64,000 nt of DNA from contig JAFUFI010000006.1 of the NCBI GenBank assembly GCA_017469945.1, forward strand, positions 1-64,000, written 5' to 3'. Both the position numbers and the translations under genes were made by a program. The DNA comes from Lachnospiraceae bacterium (GTDB lineage: Bacteria; Bacillota; Clostridia; Lachnospirales; Lachnospiraceae). Below the pieces are notes generated by a model that worked only from the letters and a program-made list of their open reading frames with translations, was not told the DNA's origin and did not search any database. Shown in pieces: positions 5,941 through 13,872 of the stretch. Every line of letters begins with the position of its first letter. Within the stretch, counting starts at the first letter, position 1.

Positions 5941-7784
5941 TATTCCTCTATGGGAGTAACAATAAGTGTAACATTGTCATGAGGAGGAATGTTTGAAACA
6001 GAGAATTCCTCGCCTTTAAGGTGGGTACGCTTCTTGGTCCAAACATTGTAAACCTCCACAGCGTTTGCCTTCCTGATCTCTTCTCTGTTGATGACCTTAT
6101 CGCCTAAGTATGAAAGGATCCTGTACTTATCAACGGTTACGGGCTTTACTCTTTCGGTATCGCTGAGGTTAATGAAGGATATAGCGAAATTACCGTTCTT
6201 AAGAGGTTTTGCAAGAACATCCACTCTGTCGTTATCCCTGATGTAGCATTTATCCGGGCGGCATACATCCTCACAGTTATCGTTCCAGCAGTCGCGCTCT
6301 TCAAAGGTGGTATAAACTCTCTTTGCCTGAATTCCGAGAGCATCCTGATTCAAAGCAATGACGTCTTCATTTGAAATGATCTCATAGATTTCATCACCTT
6401 TGGTTGCTTTTCTAAGATCGAGTCCAAGCATGAGAGGAGAATTCATAAGACACCACATGGTCATATGAGTACGGCACATGGTCATATCAAGTCCATTCAT
6501 TCCGATCATCAGCATATCAGGATCGTTCCATCCCTTATAAAGGCCTGCGAACTCATCCATGATAACGGCTTTGTTGTACTGAGCGCATACGCTTGTGGTA
6601 TAGTCGCTGGCCCATGCTCCCTTTCCGGGATCTCCATCGGAGCCTACCTGGAAGGTGATGTCGTTTAAGATCCTCCAAGAATCTCCTACCTTGTATCCCC
6701 AGTTCTGAGGCTGAGTCTTACCCCATTCGCAAATAGAAAGAACTATGTCTCTCTCGGGGTCAGCCTTCATAAATCCTTCGTGAAGGGCAGCGTAAGAAGC
6801 CAAGGTGTTTTCCTGTCTTCTGTGGTTCATGAGTCTGATTACATTTTCACCCTCGTTAAGCTTAACCTTAATGGGCTGTGATACCTTAAAGCTCATGGTA
6901 TCTGCGGTTTCTTCAAGGAAATCGTCGTAAACTACCGTTGCTTTCTCACCATAACCATTGGCTACCTGGAGCCAGCTTCCGATCCCCGGTTCTTTTCCTG
7001 TTGCATACTCAACAAAAAGTTCATATTCGCCGGATACAGGGACATAAACGTTAAGCACTGCCTCTGAACTCATGGCTCCTACGGGCGAATGGTCCGGGCC
7101 CGTTCCGTCGAAGGTTCCGATATTTGTGATGTATTCAAAATTTTCGCCGGTTATCTCTTCCGCACTCTTTTTAATGCCGCCTTTTCCGGTAAGCTCCATA
7201 TCTGCGGCGGTAAATTCTACTTCAAGGCCTTCCCCGGAAACTACCGCGCCCTTAATATTGGGGGCATAGGTATATTTCGCATTCTCTGCATTTGAGAAGG
7301 TTGCGTTGTCCCAAAGGTAGTAGCAATTATCAACTTTGATAAAGTCAACGTCCCAATCAAAATATGTCTTTGCATCAACGGTCTCATGTCCACAGGTTCC
7401 TACAGCAGCGCCGGCGCAAAGGTTTGTTCCGATATCGTTGTACATACCGAACTTAAGGCCTTTTCCGTGAATGTAATCAGCAAGAGCCTTAAATCCTGAA
7501 GGGAATTTTACTTCCTCGTTTGAAAGAAGGCCGTAGGCTCTTTCGGGCTTATAGCATCCGTCGTCCAAAACAACGTATTTATATCCTAACTTATCAAGAC
7601 CCAGCTCTACGATCTTGTCAGCCATATCCTTGGTAAGCGCCTCTGTATTTCCGCTCCCGAAAGCGTTCCAGCTGTTCCATCCCATGGCAGGGAGACGTCC
7701 CTTTTTCTTGCCCGCAAGAACCTCGCCGTTTTTGAAACTGTCAAATCTTGCCGCTTTATCGGTTATCACTACAGGTCTGTCCAT
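5940..7784 (-). CDS. GH27 alpha-galactosidase with an inserted carbohydrate-binding-like module
   Basis: The enzyme should hydrolyse terminal alpha-galactosides inside the cell, as no signal peptide is present. The GH27 barrel opens with LPAMGWNSWNAFG. The nucleophile Asp lies in DFIKVDNCYY and the acid/base Asp in WNDPDMLMIG. Between these, about 150 residues are inserted, containing a beta-sandwich-like segment (VLNVYVPVSGEYELFVEYAT, then KVKLNEGENVIRLMNHRR) resembling CBM6/CBM35-type modules. The frame opens at a TTG near 7856, but the ATG at 7782-7784 has AAGGA upstream and begins with the normal family start, so I choose it (614 residues). It heads an operon with the 137-residue protein. 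Released galactose could feed galK and galT elsewhere in the window. Confidence 0.9.
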   Translation of the reverse strand: MDRPVVITDKAARFDSFKNGEVLAGKKKGRLPAMGWNSWNAFGSGNTEALTKDMADKIVELGLDKLGYKYVVLDDGCYKPERAYGLLSNEEVKFPSGFKALADYIHGKGLKFGMYNDIGTNLCAGAAVGTCGHETVDAKTYFDWDVDFIKVDNCYYLWDNATFSNAENAKYTYAPNIKGAVVSGEGLEVEFTAADMELTGKGGIKKSAEEITGENFEYITNIGTFDGTGPDHSPVGAMSSEAVLNVYVPVSGEYELFVEYATGKEPGIGSWLQVANGYGEKATVVYDDFLEETADTMSFKVSQPIKVKLNEGENVIRLMNHRRQENTLASYAALHEGFMKADPERDIVLSICEWGKTQPQNWGYKVGDSWRILNDITFQVGSDGDPGKGAWASDYTTSVCAQYNKAVIMDEFAGLYKGWNDPDMLMIGMNGLDMTMCRTHMTMWCLMNSPLMLGLDLRKATKGDEIYEIISNEDVIALNQDALGIQAKRVYTTFEERDCWNDNCEDVCRPDKCYIRDNDRVDVLAKPLKNGNFAISFINLSDTERVKPVTVDKYRILSYLGDKVINREEIRKANAVEVYNVWTKKRTHLKGEEFSVSNIPPHDNVTLIVTPIEE

Positions 7785-7880
7785 AACGAATTCCTTCCAA
7801 ATCTTTGTAATTTGCTCCCTTGGGAGTTTTTCTTTAAAACAAAATACAGTGGCCAAAGGTCATCGCCTTAAGCCGCTGTA

Positions 7881-7931
7881 ATTATAGTTTATCTCTTATA
7901 TTCGGTTAAACTCATTAAACATCATTTAATG
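7881..7931 (-). promoter_or_regulatory. Probable alpha-galactosidase promoter with upstream operator palindrome
   Basis: On the minus strand a TTAACC (7904-7909) and a perfect TATAAT (7881-7886) are separated by 17 bases. Just upstream of the -35 box lies a perfect inverted repeat, CATTAAA (7913-7919) and TTTAATG (7925-7931), a likely activator or repressor site. No regulator gene is adjacent. Confidence 0.55.
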
Positions 7932-7963
7932 CCCAAATAATGCTAATTTAAGTCAGCACCATT

Positions 7964-9544
7964 TTAGATGTTTAAAAGGTCGGAGTACTCCTTAAGAGCA
8001 CCCTCTGTCTCGTGTGCAAGAACCTTCTTTGCAAGGACCTTACCGAGCTGAACGCCTTCCTGGTCGAAGCTGTTGATGTTCCAAACAAATCCCTGGAACA
8101 TAACCTTGTTCTCAAAGTGTGCAAGTAATGCACCCAATGCTTCGGGAGTAAGCTTATCGCCGATGATGATGCTTGAAGGTCTTCCGCCCTCGAAATTCTT
8201 GTTATTATTCTCATCTTTCTTTCCGCAGGCGAAAGCAACGATCTGTGCAGCAACGTTAGCGCAAAGCTTCTGCTGGCTGGTAGATCCCTGGATGTCTACG
8301 TCGGTTCCGATCTGGCTGTTTTTAAAACCGATAAACTGAAGAGGCACGATGCTTGTTCCCTGGTGAAGGAGCTGGTAGAAGGAGTGCTGTCCGTTGGTTC
8401 CGGGCTCACCGAAGATAACGGGACCGGTCACATATGAAACGGGCTCGCCAAAACGATTTACGCTCTTTCCGTTTGACTCCATATCAAGCTGCTGAAGGTG
8501 AGCAGGGAATCTTGAAAGGGCCTGTGAATAAGGAAGGACAGCAGTTGAAGGATATCCGAGCACGTTTCTTTCATATACTCCGATAAGGGCATCGAGCATA
8601 GCGGGGTTCTTTAAAAGATCCTTGTTTGCGCAAAGCTTATCCTGCTCAGCGGCACCGTTTAAGAATCTTGCGAATACATCGGGTCCGAAAGCAAGGGAAA
8701 GGATTGCTCCACCTACACCTGAGGTAGAGGAGAATCTTCCGCCGATATAATCATCCATAAAGAAAGCCTGAAGATAATCTGAGCTCTTTGCAAGGGGTGA
8801 TGTCTCGCTGGTAACGGCGATCATATGCTTTGAAGCGTCAAGTCCCGCCTTCTTTAAAGCATCCTTAACGAAGGACTCGTTGGTAAGGGTCTCAAGAGTA
8901 GTACCTGACTTTGATACCAAAATAAAGATTGAATGAGCAACATCAACAGATGCAAGGACTGCTGCCGCATCATCGGGGTCTACATTGCTGATAAATTTAG
9001 CTTCCATCTTGAAGCAGCCGTTTTTCTTAGCCCAGTTTTCAAGAGCAAGGTACATAGCTCTGGGGCCTAAGTCGCTTCCGCCGATACCGATCTGTACAAC
9101 GGTAGTGAACTTTTCTCCCGCCGCGTTAACGATCTCGCCGTTATGAACCTTGTTGGCAAAATCGGCGATCTTTTTCTGCTCTCCGAGATAGAACTCTCTC
9201 TTGTCGCCACCGTCAGCATTTACAGCCTTTCCAAGCTGTCCTCTTGTCATATGGTGGAGAACCATTCTCTTTTCACCGGTGTTGATCACAGCGCCGTTAT
9301 AAAGCTCTTCGAACTTTTCGGCAAGCTGAGCCTCATCGGCAAGTTCCTTAAGTACGGCGATAATATCGTCATCGACAGCTTTTGCGGCGTAGTTGTAGGT
9401 CATCCCTTCAGCCATGGGAACGCTGTAATTCTTAACGCGCTCCTTTCCGCTTTCTCCTGCCATAACTTCCTGAAGCTTAACGCTCTTAACGGACTGAAGC
9501 TTTTTAAAAGAAGCAAGTGTATCCATGTTATTCCATGCAACCAT
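7964..9544 (-). CDS. pgi: Glucose-6-phosphate isomerase
   Basis: This interconverts glucose-6-phosphate and fructose-6-phosphate in glycolysis. The 526-residue chain shows the family sugar-phosphate loops: GIGGSDLGPRAMYLALENW, SKSGTTLETLTNE, and GEPGTNGQHSFYQLLHQGT, where the conserved Glu and His are catalytic. Its length fits the long (E. coli-type) subfamily rather than the roughly 450-residue form common in Bacillus. GGAGG is placed eight bases before the ATG, supporting the start MVAWNNMDTL. It is transcribed alone, divergently from hflX, with a clear promoter at 9615-9643. Confidence 0.97.
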   Translation of the reverse strand: MVAWNNMDTLASFKKLQSVKSVKLQEVMAGESGKERVKNYSVPMAEGMTYNYAAKAVDDDIIAVLKELADEAQLAEKFEELYNGAVINTGEKRMVLHHMTRGQLGKAVNADGGDKREFYLGEQKKIADFANKVHNGEIVNAAGEKFTTVVQIGIGGSDLGPRAMYLALENWAKKNGCFKMEAKFISNVDPDDAAAVLASVDVAHSIFILVSKSGTTLETLTNESFVKDALKKAGLDASKHMIAVTSETSPLAKSSDYLQAFFMDDYIGGRFSSTSGVGGAILSLAFGPDVFARFLNGAAEQDKLCANKDLLKNPAMLDALIGVYERNVLGYPSTAVLPYSQALSRFPAHLQQLDMESNGKSVNRFGEPVSYVTGPVIFGEPGTNGQHSFYQLLHQGTSIVPLQFIGFKNSQIGTDVDIQGSTSQQKLCANVAAQIVAFACGKKDENNNKNFEGGRPSSIIIGDKLTPEALGALLAHFENKVMFQGFVWNINSFDQEGVQLGKVLAKKVLAHETEGALKEYSDLLNI

Positions 9545-9614
9545 TTATTTGTCCTCCGTTTGCAAATAATTATCAATGTACCGCTCGGGCGGGGGCCTAC
9601 TGCGGGCAAAAAAA

Positions 9615-9643
9615 ATTATACTTTAATATGCCTTTATTTTCAA
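9615..9643 (-). promoter_or_regulatory. pgi promoter
   Basis: TTGAAA (9638-9643) and TATAAT (9615-9620) on the minus strand are separated by exactly 17 bases, matching the vegetative sigma-A consensus. Transcription would begin about 60 bases before the pgi start codon. Confidence 0.8.
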
Positions 9644-9663
9644 GTTTCTTTAGCGAGAAACTC

Positions 9664-9693
9664 TTGTATTATCGCCTCTTGTCAAAGTATAAT
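9664..9693 (+). promoter_or_regulatory. hflX promoter
   Basis: TTGTAT (9664-9669) and TATAAT (9688-9693) are separated by 18 bases on the plus strand, about 45 bases before the hflX start. It lies back to back with the pgi promoter. Confidence 0.7.
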
Positions 9694-9739
9694 AGATTAG
9701 ATTTACCGAACGTTTAATCACATTAAAGGAATTAGTATT

Positions 9740-11104
9740 TTGACTGAGATCGTAAGCGAAAAACCCGAAATTCAAAAAGCTATACTTGTAGGCCTTGAAA
9801 CTGCGGAAACTTTTCGAAATTCCGCCGACTTCGACCACTCCATGGCAGAGATGAAATCTCTTATCGAGGCCTGTGACTTAGAAGTTGCCGCTACTCTTAC
9901 CCAGGCCTTAGAGCATCCGGAAGCAGGCACATACCTCGGAAAAGGTAAATGCACGGAGCTTGCGGATCTTTGCCGCGAGGCTGAAGCCGAATATTGCATC
10001 TTTGAAGGAAACCTTTCTCCCGTTCAGATGAAAAAACTCGGGGAGATCACAGGAGCTGTTATCTGGGACAGAACAAATCTTATCCTGGAGATCTTTTCAA
10101 GGCGTGCCCGAACAAGGGAAGCCAAGCTTCAGGTTGAGTCGGCATATCTGCATTTTATGCTCCCGAGACTTACCGGTATGTGGCAGCACTTAGGGCGTCA
10201 GGGCGGAAGCAGCGGCGGATCCGGAGGCGGCGGAAGACGCTCCTCAAAGGGTATCGGAGAAACTCAGCTCGAGCTGGACAGGCGTCAGATAAACCATCGG
10301 TTACATGAGCTTTCAAAAGAGCTTGAAACTATCGATAAAACAAGAACCTTACAGAGAAAGGGCCGTGAAAAGGGATTTTTACCTTCAGTAGCCCTTGTGG
10401 GATATACAAACGCGGGAAAGTCTTCCCTTATGAACTGTCTTCTTTCTCTCAGCGAGGACAACGCTCCTTCCGGCGAAGATAGGGCAGCTGAGAAAAAAGT
10501 GTTTGAGAAGGATATGCTGTTTGCAACCTTGGATACTTCTATCCGCAGGATCTATACTCCTTCCAAAAAGGACTTTTTACTTTCGGACACAGTCGGATTT
10601 ATCGAGAATCTGCCCCACGGACTCGTTAAGGCCTTCAGATCCACATTGGAAGAGACAAAGTACGCAGATCTTCTTCTCATCGTACTTGACAGCGCCGACC
10701 CCTACCACAGGCAGCACAAAACAGTCACCGAGAATACCTTAAAAGAGCTGGATGCAGGGGATGTTCCGAGGCTTTATGTTATGAATAAATCGGACCTTCT
10801 TCCCGAGGACAGTCTGCGACCTGTTATTGCCAACGAAAACACGATCTACATTTCAACCAAGACAGGGAGCGGAATAAAAGAGCTTCTTGAAAAGATCAAT
10901 GAGCTGACATACGGTTCGCAAAAGATAATCAAGGCTTTGCTGCCCTACAATAAGGGCGATCTTTTAAGCAGTCTTCACAGCTGCGGCGCGATCATAGAAG
11001 AAGAATACGTTTCGGAAGGAATCAAAATAAAAGCTGCATGTCCTCCCCGATTCGTCGGCGAACTTATTCAATACGAAGAAAGGCCTGACAATGCTTCACT
11101 TTAA
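9740..11104 (+). CDS. hflX: Ribosome-associated GTPase HflX
   Basis: HflX splits or rescues stalled ribosomes in a GTP-dependent way. The N-terminal HflX domain spans about residues 15-190, including the glycine-rich linker and the GIGETQLELDRRQINHR motif. The G domain has G1 GYTNAGKSS, G3 DTVGF and G4 NKSD, with the family segment NLPHGLVKAFRSTLEETKYA. The start is TTG (9740-9742), preceded by AAAGGA. Between G1 and G2 there is a small insertion (about SEDNAPSGEDRAAEKK) that common HflX proteins lack. The 3' end overlaps the next gene by 14 bases, so the kinase gene is probably co-transcribed. Confidence 0.95.
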   Translation: MTEIVSEKPEIQKAILVGLETAETFRNSADFDHSMAEMKSLIEACDLEVAATLTQALEHPEAGTYLGKGKCTELADLCREAEAEYCIFEGNLSPVQMKKLGEITGAVIWDRTNLILEIFSRRARTREAKLQVESAYLHFMLPRLTGMWQHLGRQGGSSGGSGGGGRRSSKGIGETQLELDRRQINHRLHELSKELETIDKTRTLQRKGREKGFLPSVALVGYTNAGKSSLMNCLLSLSEDNAPSGEDRAAEKKVFEKDMLFATLDTSIRRIYTPSKKDFLLSDTVGFIENLPHGLVKAFRSTLEETKYADLLLIVLDSADPYHRQHKTVTENTLKELDAGDVPRLYVMNKSDLLPEDSLRPVIANENTIYISTKTGSGIKELLEKINELTYGSQKIIKALLPYNKGDLLSSLHSCGAIIEEEYVSEGIKIKAACPPRFVGELIQYEERPDNASL

Positions 11105-13868
11105 TTCATCAGATATCAGCAAACCTAAAAATACCAAGGCAAACACTATTTGGTATATGATCATCCAATATACTGTCCTTATACTGATTTTGATGATCAT
11201 AGGAATTTATGTTTACGGCCAGTTTATCAAACAGGCTCCTTCATATTTTCACCCCAGATGCGTGGAATATCGCGGAACATGGAACTGGGATACCGGCCTT
11301 GGAACAACCGAAAGCTTTGTGGCTCCCGGTCAGGTTTCCTCAAAGATCGGCGAAGCAGTCGCCCTTTATACCGTTCTCCCGGAAGAAATCCAGGCGGACG
11401 ATTATCTTTTTATCCGTACCGGTCTCGATCTTATCGTATATATCGGCGGAGATAAGGTTTTCGATCAAAAGCTTACACAGTCTACTATGCCCGGAGAGAA
11501 TGTTAAAGGTATGTGGCTTCCCATCAAGGTGCACCCCGAAGATGCCGGAAAGACCCTGTATCTTTACCGCTCCGATGCCCATTACTACAACGGCATTCTA
11601 AGCGCCTGCTACTGGGGCAATATGCAGGGATTTCTCCGTATAATCCTTGTGGACAATGAATTTATACTTTTGATAGCCTTTTCCCTTGTCATATTCGGAC
11701 TGATAATCTCTGTCGCTTCCGTGATCTACAGGATCTACTCTAAAAAGAGTTTTCCTTTGATGTACCTGAGTGTCGGAGTACTTGCCGCGGGCTTTTGGTT
11801 CATACTGGACAACTTTGCCTATCCCTTCCTTTTCTTCAACTACAATGTGGACGGCGTTGTCGAGTATCTTATTGTTATGCTGTTGCCCTTCCCCTTTATC
11901 AGCTATATCAATCTTATACAAAAGCGCCGCTATCAGTGGATATACAACACTCTCAACACTATACTTCTTATAGGTTTTATAATATTCACAAGCCTGCAGT
12001 TTTCATCATCTATGTTTTTCTACGATACTATGTGGATGATGAATGTTTTGCTTGCCATCATCATCCTTGTCTGCTCCGGGGTGCTTTTCTTCGACGTCAT
12101 CTATAAAAAGAACAGGGACTATCTGACTATCTTCGTTGGTTTCCTGATACTGATCCTCTTTGCTCTTATTGAGATCGTTTATTTAAACCTTCCGATTCAC
12201 AACAACGACGGAATCTTTGCCGCAATCGGACTTTTGGGAATACTGTTTTGCGCCGTTTGTCAGGAGATTACAAACCTCAAGCAGCTCCAGGCTCAGACCC
12301 TTGAGGCTACGGAATCGAACCGTGCAAAATCCACCTTCCTCGCGAATATGTCCCACGAGATCCGCACTCCCATCAACGCCATCATGGGTATGAACGAGCT
12401 GATCCTTCGGGAAAACTCAAGCGAGAGCATCAGAGAATACTCAGAGAATATAAAATCCGCCAGCCAGACCCTTTTGGAGATCATCAATGATATCCTTGAT
12501 TTCTCAAAGATCGAACAGGGTAAGATGGAGATCATCAAGGAAGATTACGACATCCGCGAACTTCTCCAATCCGTAGTCTCTATGATAAAGGTTAAAGCCG
12601 ACGAAAAAGGGCTCAGGCTGAATCTTGAGATCGATCCGGATATGCCTAAGGTCCTTCGCGGTGACTCAAAGAGAATACGTGAGATTATGATCAATCTTCT
12701 CAACAACGCTGTTAAGTATACCCATAAGGGCTCTGTTACTTTTGCGGTTACGGTAAAGAAAGATTCCGCGGGAGATTCGAACCTTGAAATATGCGTTAAG
12801 GATACCGGAATCGGCATAAAAGACGAGGATCGCAACAAGCTGTTTTTACAGTTTGAAAGACTTGATTTTGTAAGAAACAAATCCATCGAAGGAAGCGGTC
12901 TCGGCCTCGCTATCACGGGCAATCTCGTAAATCTTATGGACGGAAATATCGAGTGCAACAGTGCTTATGGAGTGGGCAGCGAGTTCATCGTGACCATCCC
13001 TCAAAAGATTATCGATCCCGATCCAATCGGTAACCTGGAGGATTATCATCCAAATGACGGTTACGACGAAGATGCGCAGGATACTTCATTTGTCTGTCCA
13101 TCCGCGAATATTCTTATCGTCGATGACAATGATATGAACCTGAAGGTTGCAGCCGGACTCATCGAGACCACCAAAGCCAAGGTTACAAGCTGCTACAGCG
13201 GCTATGAGATGTTAAAGCTCATCGTTAAACATAAATACGACATCATCCTCTTAGACCATATGATGCCGGATATGGACGGAATCGAAACTTTATCCGCGGC
13301 CAAAAACCTTGCGGGCAACCTCAACACAGAGACTCCCGTGATTGCCCTTACTGCCAACGCCATCGTCGGCGCAAGGGAAATGTACTTAAACAACGGATTT
13401 ACGGACTACCTTAGCAAACCGATGGATGTTAAGCATTTATCTTCGATGCTTAAAGCTTACCTTCCCGCGGATAAGATAATCTATATCCACGAGAGCGAGC
13501 TTGAACACCAAAAGCGCCACAATGCCTACAATTCTTCCGTTATAGACAAATCTACCGGTCTCAGGTACTGCGGCGATCTCGAGGACTTCTACCATGACGC
13601 TTTAAAGCTCTATGCCGAGTCCTTACCGGAGAAGATCGCTTCCATCGAAGAAATGTATAATAAAAAGGACTTCGCAAATTACGAAGTCCTGGTTCATTCC
13701 TTAAAGTCAAACTCTATGACCATCGGTGCCACAGACCTTTCGGCTATGGCGAAGGATCTGGAGTTTGCCTGCAAGGAGAAAAATTATTCGTTTGTTGATA
13801 AAAACCACAAGCGTTTGCTGGAAATGTGCGGTGTAGTAGCCGAAGAAGCTTCCAAAATGCTTAAGTGA
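11091..13868 (+). CDS. 7TMR-DISM hybrid sensor histidine kinase with receiver and HPt domains
   Basis: A 925-residue phosphorelay protein. A hydrophobic anchor lies at about 22-43, then an extracytoplasmic beta-rich domain (about 50-185, 7TMR-DISMED2-like, with LYLYRSDAHYYNGIL) and seven membrane helices to about 390. HisKA carries the phosphoacceptor His422 (NMSHEIRTPINAIMG). The ATPase domain (about 520-640) has NLLNNAVKYT, DTGIGI and GSGLGLAI. The receiver (about 672-790) has its acceptor Asp722 (LLDHMMPDMDG). The C-terminal HPt carries His869 (VHSLKSNSMTIGA). All relay residues are present. The gene overlaps hflX by 14 bases and ends four bases from the convergent helicase gene. DISM domains generally bind carbohydrate-like ligands; the ligand here is unknown. 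Confidence 0.93.
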   Translation: MLHFNSSDISKPKNTKANTIWYMIIQYTVLILILMIIGIYVYGQFIKQAPSYFHPRCVEYRGTWNWDTGLGTTESFVAPGQVSSKIGEAVALYTVLPEEIQADDYLFIRTGLDLIVYIGGDKVFDQKLTQSTMPGENVKGMWLPIKVHPEDAGKTLYLYRSDAHYYNGILSACYWGNMQGFLRIILVDNEFILLIAFSLVIFGLIISVASVIYRIYSKKSFPLMYLSVGVLAAGFWFILDNFAYPFLFFNYNVDGVVEYLIVMLLPFPFISYINLIQKRRYQWIYNTLNTILLIGFIIFTSLQFSSSMFFYDTMWMMNVLLAIIILVCSGVLFFDVIYKKNRDYLTIFVGFLILILFALIEIVYLNLPIHNNDGIFAAIGLLGILFCAVCQEITNLKQLQAQTLEATESNRAKSTFLANMSHEIRTPINAIMGMNELILRENSSESIREYSENIKSASQTLLEIINDILDFSKIEQGKMEIIKEDYDIRELLQSVVSMIKVKADEKGLRLNLEIDPDMPKVLRGDSKRIREIMINLLNNAVKYTHKGSVTFAVTVKKDSAGDSNLEICVKDTGIGIKDEDRNKLFLQFERLDFVRNKSIEGSGLGLAITGNLVNLMDGNIECNSAYGVGSEFIVTIPQKIIDPDPIGNLEDYHPNDGYDEDAQDTSFVCPSANILIVDDNDMNLKVAAGLIETTKAKVTSCYSGYEMLKLIVKHKYDIILLDHMMPDMDGIETLSAAKNLAGNLNTETPVIALTANAIVGAREMYLNNGFTDYLSKPMDVKHLSSMLKAYLPADKIIYIHESELEHQKRHNAYNSSVIDKSTGLRYCGDLEDFYHDALKLYAESLPEKIASIEEMYNKKDFANYEVLVHSLKSNSMTIGATDLSAMAKDLEFACKEKNYSFVDKNHKRLLEMCGVVAEEASKMLK

Positions 13869-13872
13869 TTGC

